Origin: DASUBV01 sp963725175
Lineage (GTDB): Bacteria > Actinomycetota > Actinomycetes > Streptosporangiales > Streptosporangiaceae
Direction of reading: 5' to 3'
Assembly: GCA_963725175.1 (NCBI GenBank)
Contig: CAVRXH010000006.1
Span: 558,001-622,000 of the forward strand
DNA: 64,000 bases
In this document: positions 57,759 through 64,000 of the stretch, piece after piece
Position numbering within the stretch: position 1 is the first letter of the stretch
How the letters are laid out: each line of letters opens with the position of its first letter
Position numbers and translations under genes: made by a program
The notes under the pieces: model-generated
The model's database searches: none
The model's input: only the letters and a program-made list of their open reading frames with translations
Told to the model about the DNA's origin: nothing

Positions 57759-59189
57759 ATGTGCCTGATCGATACCTTCTACATTGGCGGACGCTGGACC
57801 GAGCCGGCCAGCCAGCGCCGGCTGGAGGTCGTCAACCCGGCGACCGAGCAGGTGGCGGGGCTGGTCGCGGCGGGCAGCGCGGCCGACGTTGACCTCGCCG
57901 TCCAGGCGGCCCGCGCGGCGGCGCCGGCCTGGGCGCGCAGCACCAGGGAGCAGCGGGCCGGGCTGCTGCGGTCCGTGCTCGCCGAGTACCGCGCCCGGAC
58001 GCCCGACCTGGCCGCCGCGGTCACGGAGGAGATGGGGGCGCCCGCGCGGATCTCCGCCTCCGGCCAGGTCGCGATGGGCGCCGGGCACCTGGAGGCGGCG
58101 ATCAGGGTGCTGGCGGAGTTTCCCTTCGCCGAGCCGCGCGGCACCACCCTGGTGGTCCGCGAGCCGATCGGCACCTGCGCGCTGATCACGCCGTGGAACT
58201 GGCCGCTGAACCAGATCGCCTGCAAGGTGGCCCCGGCCCTGGCCACGGGCTGCGCGATGGTGCTCAAGCCGTCGGAGGAAGCGCCGTTCTCGGCCCGGAT
58301 CTTCGCCGAGGTGCTGGCCTCCGCTGGGGTGCCCGACGGGGTGTTCAACCTGGTCAACGGCGAGGGCACGGTGGCGGGCGCGGCGCTGGCCGCGCATCCG
58401 GGCGTGGACATGGTGTCGATCACCGGCTCGGTACGGGCCGGCGTCGAGGTCGCGCGGGCGGCGGCGCCGACGGTCAAGCGCGTGCATCAGGAACTGGGCG
58501 GCAAGAGCCCGTGCATCGTGCTGGACGACGCCGAGTTCGAGCGCGGGGTCCGGTCGTGCGTCGGCAGCGCGATGAACAACGCTGGCCAGTCGTGCAACGC
58601 CGCGACCAGGCTGCTGGTGCCCGCGCGCCGGATGGACGAGGCCGCGCGGATCGCCGCCGAGGCGGCACGGAAGATCGTGGTTGGCGACCCGACCGGGGAT
58701 GCCGGGATGGGGCCAGTCGTGTCGCGGGCGCAGTGGGAGCGGGTCCAGTCGCTCATTCAGGCCGGGATCGACGAGGGCGCGCGGCTGGCGGCCGGCGGGC
58801 CTGGCCGGCCCGACGGCCTGCCGCGCGGCTTCTACGTGCGGCCGACGGTCTTCGCCGACGTGACCAACGACATGACCATCGCGCGCACCGAGATCTTCGG
58901 GCCGGTGCTGTCCATCCTGGGCTACGAGTCGCTGGAGCAGGCTGTCTCCATCGCCAACGACACGCCCTACGGCCTGGCCGCCTACGTCTACGGCGCGGAT
59001 CACGCCCGTGCCCGCGAGATCGCCGCCGAGCTGCGCGCCGGGCAGGTCCGGCTGAACGGGCCGGCCACCGACTTCGACGCCCCGTTCGGCGGCTACAAGC
59101 TCAGCGGCAACGGGCGCGAGTGGGGCCAGGACGCGTTCAGGGAATTCCTGGAGACCAAGGCGATCGTCGGTTACGACCGGGTGGCCTAG
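57759..59189 (+). CDS. NAD(P)-dependent aldehyde dehydrogenase
   Basis: The 476-residue enzyme oxidises an aldehyde to its acid. The substrate-entry segment PWNWPLNQIACKVAPALATG, the cofactor loop ITGSVRAGVEVA, general base Glu245 in HQELGGKSPC and nucleophile Cys279 in GQSCNAATR are present, and EIFGPVLSILGY is the signature near the end. AGGGAGG precedes ATG 57759. The family resembles broad-range and betaine/phenylacetaldehyde-type enzymes; the substrate is not fixed by sequence. The stop overlaps the convergent phosphatase-like gene by four bases. Confidence 0.94.
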   Translation: MCLIDTFYIGGRWTEPASQRRLEVVNPATEQVAGLVAAGSAADVDLAVQAARAAAPAWARSTREQRAGLLRSVLAEYRARTPDLAAAVTEEMGAPARISASGQVAMGAGHLEAAIRVLAEFPFAEPRGTTLVVREPIGTCALITPWNWPLNQIACKVAPALATGCAMVLKPSEEAPFSARIFAEVLASAGVPDGVFNLVNGEGTVAGAALAAHPGVDMVSITGSVRAGVEVARAAAPTVKRVHQELGGKSPCIVLDDAEFERGVRSCVGSAMNNAGQSCNAATRLLVPARRMDEAARIAAEAARKIVVGDPTGDAGMGPVVSRAQWERVQSLIQAGIDEGARLAAGGPGRPDGLPRGFYVRPTVFADVTNDMTIARTEIFGPVLSILGYESLEQAVSIANDTPYGLAAYVYGADHARAREIAAELRAGQVRLNGPATDFDAPFGGYKLSGNGREWGQDAFREFLETKAIVGYDRVA

Positions 59190-59959
59190 GTGTCCTGATC
59201 GGGGAGCAGCCGGGCGCGCGCAGCGGCGAGGTCGATGCCCGCCGCCACGCTGAGAATGCCCTCGCCGGGTACGCCGGGATCGTAGGCGCCGCCGTCCCAG
59301 CGGATCGAGCGGCCCCCGGAGCGGCCCACCAGGTAAGCGCCGGGCGCGTGGTCCCAGGGATGCGTGCGCCGGTAGAGCGCGGCGTCCAGCCGGCCGGCGG
59401 CGAGCAGGGCGTACTCGACCGCGCAGGAGCGCGACCCCGGGCCGCGGGTCACGCCGCGCCGGCGCAGCGCCGCCCGGTGCGCCGGGTCGAAGTCGCCGGC
59501 CGCCACCACGGTCCCGCTGATCGTTCCCGGCCGGCTCCCGACATCGGCGCGGAACGGGCCGCCGTCCCAGGCCGCGACCTGCCAGCCGAGGTCCGGGCAG
59601 GCGATCCAGCCGCCGATCAGGCGGCCGCCGCCATAGGCCGCGACCTGCACGCCGTAGACATCGCTGCCGGACAGGAACGAGGCGGTGCCGTCGATCGGAT
59701 CGATGATCCAGGTCAGCGGGGCTGCCGGGTCGGCGGCCTGGCGGCGGGCCGCGCCCTCCTCCGCCAGGATCTCGGCGGGGCCGAACGCCGCGAGCAGGCC
59801 GTTCGCCAGTTCCTCCTGGGCCAGCAGGTCGGCGCTGGTCGTCGGGCCCTCGGCGGTGCGCGAGACGACGGCGACCTCGCCGGCGGCTCGCATCCGCGCC
59901 ACGCCCTGGCCGGTCTCGGCGACGAGCGCGGCGACCCGCTCGCCGTCGAACGGCGTCAC
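59186..59959 (-). CDS. Inositol monophosphatase family protein
   Basis: The 257-residue protein carries the Li-sensitive phosphatase motifs: the metal-site AEEG, WIIDPIDGTASFLSG and HPWDHAPGAYLVG. It would remove phosphate from inositol phosphate, histidinol phosphate or a related sugar phosphate. It is the last gene of a leftward set of five (about 64000 to 59186) and could dephosphorylate an intermediate of that set. It begins 52 bp after the oxygenase gene. Confidence 0.9.
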   Translation of the reverse strand: MTPFDGERVAALVAETGQGVARMRAAGEVAVVSRTAEGPTTSADLLAQEELANGLLAAFGPAEILAEEGAARRQAADPAAPLTWIIDPIDGTASFLSGSDVYGVQVAAYGGGRLIGGWIACPDLGWQVAAWDGGPFRADVGSRPGTISGTVVAAGDFDPAHRAALRRRGVTRGPGSRSCAVEYALLAAGRLDAALYRRTHPWDHAPGAYLVGRSGGRSIRWDGGAYDPGVPGEGILSVAAGIDLAAARARLLPDQDT

Positions 59960-60011
59960 GAGCGCGCGGCCGGGTCGCCGGGGCTCAGGCCGGCCAGGCG
60001 GCCAGCACGCG

Positions 60012-60872
60012 TCACCGGGTCGCTGCCGGGTCGCCGAGGCCGTTGTAGTAGGCCTGCATGGCCGCGATGTGCTCGCCCGCGACCACCGGCACGCCGTCGG
60101 GCCCGTCGATCACGGCGTCCAGGCCGGGCTGGTGGAAGTAGACCGTGCTCATTCGCCGCCCGCCCGACGCCTGCACGACCCGGTGCACTGGGGCCTCGGT
60201 GCCCAGCCAGTGCGCGAAGAGCTGGCCGATGAGGATCACGCCCGCCCGGCCGGCCAGCCCGGCGGGCACGCTGACGGGCCGCCAGCCGCTGCCGGTCTCG
60301 AACTCCAGGGACTCCAGGCCCTCCGCCGCGAAGATGAGGCTCAGCCCGCCGAAGTCGGCGTGCGGCTTCATCTTCACCGCGTCGCCGCTGCCGCGGCCAA
60401 GGCCCGACCGGTAGCTGTTCACCACCAGGGTGCTCTCGTCGTCCTCGCACCACAGTGCCTGCGCCTTCGCCGCGTCGTGGCCGGCGTTCAGGCTGACCTC
60501 CCGGACGGCCGCCGACACCAGCGCGGCGCAGATGGCGGCGACCTCGGTGAGCGCGCGCCGCAGGCCGCTAGCCTGATCGCTTCGCCAGGGCCACTCCCCC
60601 TCGCCGACGGCCATCGCCTGCCGGGTCGTCTCGAACCGGTCGACATGATCGAGCACGTCCGGGTCGCCCGCCGGCATCGGCTGGTACCCGGCCCACATGC
60701 CGTCGCCGGCCCACTCCGATCTCGCGCGGACCCCCGGCGGGGCGCTGAAGAAGCGCTCCGCCGCCGCGTCCAGCCGCCCGAAGGCATCCTGCTCGGCGGC
60801 GGTCAGGCCGAACAGCGACCAGCCGCGGCCGGCCAGGTCGCTCGCCGCGTCACGCATCCGGTCGCCTCGCAT
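60012..60872 (-). CDS. Fe(II)/2-oxoglutarate-dependent (isopenicillin N synthase-like) oxygenase
   Basis: The 286-residue protein has the double-stranded beta helix with the facial triad: KPHADFGGLSLIF supplies the HxD, APVHRVVQ the second histidine, and RRMSTVYFH the arginine-x-serine that binds the 2-oxoglutarate carboxylate. The N-terminal helical part (ERFFSAPPGVRARSEW) resembles isopenicillin N synthase and ethylene-forming enzyme relatives. It would hydroxylate, desaturate or cyclise a small molecule. In its leftward cassette it is the tailoring enzyme. Four 15-bp repeats lie immediately upstream. Confidence 0.9.
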   Translation of the reverse strand: MRGDRMRDAASDLAGRGWSLFGLTAAEQDAFGRLDAAAERFFSAPPGVRARSEWAGDGMWAGYQPMPAGDPDVLDHVDRFETTRQAMAVGEGEWPWRSDQASGLRRALTEVAAICAALVSAAVREVSLNAGHDAAKAQALWCEDDESTLVVNSYRSGLGRGSGDAVKMKPHADFGGLSLIFAAEGLESLEFETGSGWRPVSVPAGLAGRAGVILIGQLFAHWLGTEAPVHRVVQASGGRRMSTVYFHQPGLDAVIDGPDGVPVVAGEHIAAMQAYYNGLGDPAATR

Positions 60873-60882
60873 GGGCTGCTCC

Positions 60883-60957
60883 CTTCACTGGGCGGTACTT
60901 CACTGGGCGGCACTTCACTGGGCGGCACTTCACTGGGCGGCACTGGGCTGGGCGGCA
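60883..60957. repeat. 15-bp tandem repeat between ligase and oxygenase genes
   Basis: CTTCACTGGGCGGCA (first copy ending GTA) occurs at 60883, 60898, 60913 and 60928, with a variant CTGGGCTGGGCGGCA at 60943. The array spans the 3' end of the AMP-ligase gene, coding PSAAQ repeats there, and the leader of the oxygenase gene. Confidence 0.9.
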
Positions 60958-62297
60958 CTGGGCTGGGTGCCGGCGCGGGGGATCTTCAGCGAGTACGTCA
61001 GCTGGCCCGCCGCGTCCGTGATCGACACCGCCTCGCGCCCCGCGCCGGTCAGCGCCATCGCGATGCGCTCCGCCGCCGCCCGCTCCTGGCCGGTCATCTC
61101 GGTCAGCAGCCGGATGCGCACGCCGCGCTCGTCGATGGCGACGCTCGCGGTTCGCGGGCCAAGAACCTCCCCGAGCGCGTCGAGGACGTCGCGGGGCCAG
61201 GCGCCGCCCAGCCTGGTGTCGCCGGCCCGGCCAAGCAGCCGCAGCAGGCCGGCCGCATCGTGGCCGCCCAGGTCACCGGTCGCGATCCAGTCAGGAGCCT
61301 CGCCGGCGGCCGGCTCGAAGTGGCTGTCCAGCGGCGTGCCGGTGAAGGGCGAGCGGACCCAGACCGTGAAGTCGCCGTCGATCCGGCAGTCCACGCCTGG
61401 CACGGTGTAGCCGACGGTGCCGGCGGACTCCAGGGTGCCGTCGGTGTCGAAGTGGGTGAGCGACAGCGTCTCTGTCGTGCCGTAGCCCTCGCGGATGTCG
61501 ATGCCGGCCCGGCGCAGGCGGGCCAGGTACGGCCGGGACACCGGCGCGGCGCCCGAGTCCACCAGCAGGTCGGCCTCCGGCAGCGACTCAAGGCCGCCGG
61601 CCTCCAGCAGGACCGGGCTGGCCAGCACGATGACCCGGTCCCCCGGCGCCCCGCCCTCCGGCACCCGGCCCCGCGCCGCACGGCCCTGCGCCGCACGGCC
61701 CTGCGCCGCACTGCCCTGCGCCGCACTGCCCTGGCCGGCCCGCGCGGCCAGCCAGCTCACCACCTCGGTGTGGGTGCGCGCGAACACCATGGCGGACCCC
61801 GCCGACGCGGCCGCGCAGACGCCCGCGACGAAGGCGAAGTTGTGCGCCGCGGGCAGCGCGGTCACGATCGCGGCCCGCTCGTCGAGCCGGTAGTAATCCC
61901 GGTAGAGGTCGCAGACGCCGGCGAGCTGGCCGGTGCTGAAGCCGAAGGTGCGCGGCGACCCCGTGGTGCCCGAGGTGCACATCGCGACGTCCCACGGGCC
62001 GGCCCGCTCCGTGAGCCCGCCCGCCTCGACCAGCTCGTCGGCGCCGCCGAGCGCGACGCGCAGCGAGAAGTCGCCTTCGGCCCAGCGCCGCAGGTCGCGC
62101 TCCCCCGCCGGGAAGGCGACCTGCCAGCCCAGGTCCAGGGCGCGCAGCGCGGTGCTGGCCAGTCCCACTGAGTCGCTGCCGGTGAGCACGAGCCCGGCTA
62201 CCCGTGCCCGCTCGATCGCGCGGACCGCCTGGCCAGCGGCCGGCGTGCCGCCGCCCGCGGCCGGGCGGGACCAGGCGGGGGTCAGTTTCCAGCCCAT
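60930..62297 (-). CDS. AMP-dependent synthetase/ligase (adenylating enzyme)
   Basis: The 455-residue ANL-superfamily enzyme activates a carboxylate as acyl-adenylate. Motifs: A3 VAMCTSGTTGSPRTFGFS (near residue 105), A5 IREGYGTTETLSLTHFD, A7 WIATGDLGG, and the A10 lysine in YSLKIPR. It is shorter than typical CoA ligases (500-550), with a reduced N-terminal subdomain and an insertion of AQGSAAQGRAAQG repeats between A3 and A5, so it may load an amino acid or acid onto a partner and not form a CoA ester. ATG 62297 (MGWKLTPAWSRP) overlaps the end of the phosphatase-like gene by 16 bp and has GGGAG upstream. Confidence 0.87.
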   Translation of the reverse strand: MGWKLTPAWSRPAAGGGTPAAGQAVRAIERARVAGLVLTGSDSVGLASTALRALDLGWQVAFPAGERDLRRWAEGDFSLRVALGGADELVEAGGLTERAGPWDVAMCTSGTTGSPRTFGFSTGQLAGVCDLYRDYYRLDERAAIVTALPAAHNFAFVAGVCAAASAGSAMVFARTHTEVVSWLAARAGQGSAAQGSAAQGRAAQGRAARGRVPEGGAPGDRVIVLASPVLLEAGGLESLPEADLLVDSGAAPVSRPYLARLRRAGIDIREGYGTTETLSLTHFDTDGTLESAGTVGYTVPGVDCRIDGDFTVWVRSPFTGTPLDSHFEPAAGEAPDWIATGDLGGHDAAGLLRLLGRAGDTRLGGAWPRDVLDALGEVLGPRTASVAIDERGVRIRLLTEMTGQERAAAERIAMALTGAGREAVSITDAAGQLTYSLKIPRAGTQPSAAQPSAAQ

Positions 62298-63460
62298 GCC
62301 GCCACTCCCGTCACCATCTCCTGCTCGCAGACAGACCCGTGCTCGAAGACGTAGCGGTCGTCCGGCACCGGGAACCGCTCGGTGAGCGCCACCGCCACCA
62401 CCTCGCCGACCGAGTGGCCGGCCAGGGCGGGGTGCGCCCAGCGCCGCGCGAAGTCGTGCCACTGCTCGCTGTCCCTGGCGAAGACCGCGGCGTCCTCGCC
62501 GAGCGCCTCCTGCAGCCGGACGCGGACCGCCTCGGCGAGGTGCGGACGGGGATACAGCCACCTGACCCGCCCGGCGCCGCCGGCCGGGGCGGTGCAGTAC
62601 CGGGGGTTCTCCACCGATGCCCAGGCGGCCAGGTGGCTCCGATCGCAGATGTTGCGGATATGCCCGTGGTCGGAATGGACCAGCACGGTGTACCCGGCGC
62701 CGGCCAGCTCCCGCGCCGTGGCCGCGATGTCGTGCAGGGCGCCGGTCAGCTCGTCGCTGTAGCCGTCGCGGTGAATGTGGTCATCGAAGTTCACGTAGAC
62801 CCAGCGGCAGGAGGCGCGGCCGGCCTCCTGCCGGGAGCGCAGCCCCGCCACCGCCTCCCTGGCCATCCGGGATGGCGACAGGCGCAGCGGGTCCAGGTCG
62901 GCCAGGGGATCGTGGCGTTCGGCTCCCGCCGTCAGCAGCGCGATCCATGCCTCGCTGATGCCGAGGAAGTCCCCGATCAGCACCTCGCTGGTCAGGCCGA
63001 GGCCCGCCAGCTCCTGGAACATGGTCGGCGCCGAGGCGGCGGCCAGCGCCGGGCAGCCCTGGCCGTCCTCGCTCGCCTCCGCTGGCTGCTCCCCCGCCGC
63101 CCAGCTCGCCTCGCTGTCGGCGATGTAGTTGCTCGTCCAGCCGGGCCGGACGCGCAGCACGGGCCCGGTGACCGGGTGGCTGCCTGGCCGCAGGCCGACG
63201 GCCGCCAGCCAGCTCACCAGCGACGTGGAGGGGAAGGTGGAACGGTAGGGGATGAACTGGTCCGCGGACGCGCAGGCCCGCTCCAGCACCGGCGCGGCGA
63301 TCCCGTCCACCGCGAAGACGACCACCTCCTCGCGCCGCCCCGGGCGAAGGCCGCCCGACCCGCGCAGGCAGGACAGCACCAGGTCCGCCACGACGCCGGG
63401 ACCGGGCAGCGCCAGGTGCGGGAAGGACGCGGGCAGGGCGGTCAGGCTGGCGTGGCTCAC
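62282..63460 (-). CDS. Alkaline phosphatase superfamily (nucleotide pyrophosphatase/phosphodiesterase-like) protein
   Basis: The 392-residue protein shows superfamily metal sites: VVFAVDGIAAPVLERACAS, STFPSTSLVSWLAAVGLRPG with the nucleophile Thr/Ser, YVNFDDHIHRDGYSDEL and VLVHSDHGHIRNICD. Relatives include nucleotide pyrophosphatases, phosphonoacetate hydrolases and phosphomutase-like enzymes. No signal peptide is seen, so it acts inside the cell. It overlaps the gene at 63457 by four bases (ATGA) and the ligase gene by 16 bp, so all are made together. Confidence 0.88.
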   Translation of the reverse strand: MSHASLTALPASFPHLALPGPGVVADLVLSCLRGSGGLRPGRREEVVVFAVDGIAAPVLERACASADQFIPYRSTFPSTSLVSWLAAVGLRPGSHPVTGPVLRVRPGWTSNYIADSEASWAAGEQPAEASEDGQGCPALAAASAPTMFQELAGLGLTSEVLIGDFLGISEAWIALLTAGAERHDPLADLDPLRLSPSRMAREAVAGLRSRQEAGRASCRWVYVNFDDHIHRDGYSDELTGALHDIAATARELAGAGYTVLVHSDHGHIRNICDRSHLAAWASVENPRYCTAPAGGAGRVRWLYPRPHLAEAVRVRLQEALGEDAAVFARDSEQWHDFARRWAHPALAGHSVGEVVAVALTERFPVPDDRYVFEHGSVCEQEMVTGVAAWAGN

Positions 63461-64000
63461 GGCCGGTCCCGGTGCTGGCGCGCGTAGGCGCTCAGCCGGT
63501 CAAGGGCCAGGCTGAGCTCGCCGGACTCCCGTCCCATCGTGATCCGGACGCTGGCATCCGCCAGGTCGAACGCCAGGACGTTCGGGTAGACCGAGACCCC
63601 GGCCTGCTCCAGCACGTCACGGAAGAATCCGTAGCTGCTGTGCTGGCCGAGGGCATCGAGGCTGCAGTTCACCGAGTACCGCGGGCGGGTGACCGCGAAC
63701 CCGGCCTCGGCGAGCCGGCCGACGGCGTACTCGCGCTGCCGCAGGAAGCCTTCCGTCCGCTCGCCCTGCTCGCGGCGATACTGCTCATACCAGTCGCTCG
63801 CCTCCGCGAGCGACATGTCGTACCGCTCGGCGACGCCGGCGAGCTCCTGGCGCTCGACCGCCGCCGCGGCGCTGCAGCGGATCAGCTCGAACGTCATGTA
63901 CACGTCAACCAGGGAGTAGAAGAAGGACGCGGGGCCGCCGTAGATCGTCGAGGCGTACTCGTAGTAGTCGTCGACGAAGTCCTGCGCGGCGAGAATCCAG
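63457..64000 (-). CDS. PLP-dependent aminotransferase-like protein, C-terminal part (cut by window edge)
   Basis: The reading frame is open to the right edge and its start lies outside the window; 181 codons are visible. The segment YGFFRDVLEQAGVSVYPNVL and then ASVRITMGRESGELSLALDR resembles the small C-terminal domain of class I/II aminotransferases (aGVxVxPG...vRixxg...l..al.rL). The helical part before it (QDFVDDYYEYASTIYGGPAS, AEASDWYEQYRREQGERTEG) fits poorly with well-known members, so the assignment is tentative. It is the first visible gene of the leftward five-gene cassette. Confidence 0.5.
   Translation of the reverse strand, partial: WILAAQDFVDDYYEYASTIYGGPASFFYSLVDVYMTFELIRCSAAAAVERQELAGVAERYDMSLAEASDWYEQYRREQGERTEGFLRQREYAVGRLAEAGFAVTRPRYSVNCSLDALGQHSSYGFFRDVLEQAGVSVYPNVLAFDLADASVRITMGRESGELSLALDRLSAYARQHRDRP

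Noticed and set aside
1..64000. tRNA, rRNA, transposase or integrase genes
   Set aside because: Reading both strands I found no cloverleaf with a TPsiC arm, no rRNA core segments and no DDE or tyrosine-recombinase motifs; absence by eye is not proof.

Overview
The window is very GC-rich DNA from an actinomycete. Evidence for this is the codon usage, the frequent GTG starts, the 4-base ATGA gene overlaps, the DUF222/HNH ('13E12 repeat') genes, a dnaE2/imuA'/imuB mutasome, benzoyl-CoA epoxidation genes and Lrp, MarR and MerR regulators of actinobacterial type. It looks like a high-GC soil actinomycete, perhaps of the Streptosporangiales, but no marker here fixes the genus. I saw no rRNA, tRNA, CRISPR array or transposase. 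Most of the DNA is chromosomal housekeeping, catabolic and secretory gene content.

Layout, left to right. 0-2 kb: an Lrp/AsnC regulator and a class III aminotransferase in one operon behind a perfect inverted repeat. 2.2-5.5 kb: a tandem family of secreted beta-propeller-like proteins (one truncated copy and two full copies with matching leaders). 5.6-8.4 kb: proS, and divergently a pentapeptide-repeat membrane protein plus a small membrane protein. 8.5-16.1 kb: a DUF222-HNH protein and a giant FHA-PrsW intramembrane protease fusion. 16.2-21.8 kb: boxC-boxB (aerobic benzoyl-CoA pathway), an amidohydrolase and a cysteine-desulfurase-like PLP enzyme. 21.8-26.4 kb: a GH9-type glycosidase, a secreted protein, a sulfotransferase and an internally deleted LysE gene. 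26.5-29.1 kb: aminopeptidase N. 29.1-42.1 kb: a DNA-damage zone with dnaE2, a second (frameshifted) DUF222-HNH gene and imuA'-imuB; between them lie a dehydratase-like/VOC fusion, a ClpX-type zinc-finger protein, a nucleotidyltransferase and an alpha/beta hydrolase. 42.2-46.9 kb: a transglycosylase-like exoprotein, a methyltransferase, a secreted propeller protein and a rhomboid-like protein. 46.2-50.7 kb: a zinc ABC transporter behind a Zur-like box. 50.8-56.8 kb: glyA, MarR/DMT exporter, an MFS exporter with its MerR regulator, and a cupin. 56.8-64 kb: a methyltransferase, an aldehyde dehydrogenase, and a five-gene leftward cassette (aminotransferase fragment, alkaline-phosphatase-like enzyme, AMP-ligase, Fe(II)/2OG oxygenase, inositol-monophosphatase-like enzyme) that resembles a small biosynthetic cluster.

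Two themes tie the window together. First, both DUF222-HNH genes carry the same compound promoter: a match to the RecA-independent (PafBC-type) motif tTGTCRgtg-N8-TAnnnT with a LexA-like box about 15 bp further upstream. imuA'-imuB has its own perfect LexA palindrome, so three loci here look damage-inducible. Second, low-complexity tandem repeats with periods that are multiples of three sit inside many genes (FHA-PrsW, both HNH genes, boxB, imuB, the AMP-ligase). They point to frequent repeat expansion and have probably caused the apparent frameshift or lost-stop cases in the second HNH gene and the zinc permease.
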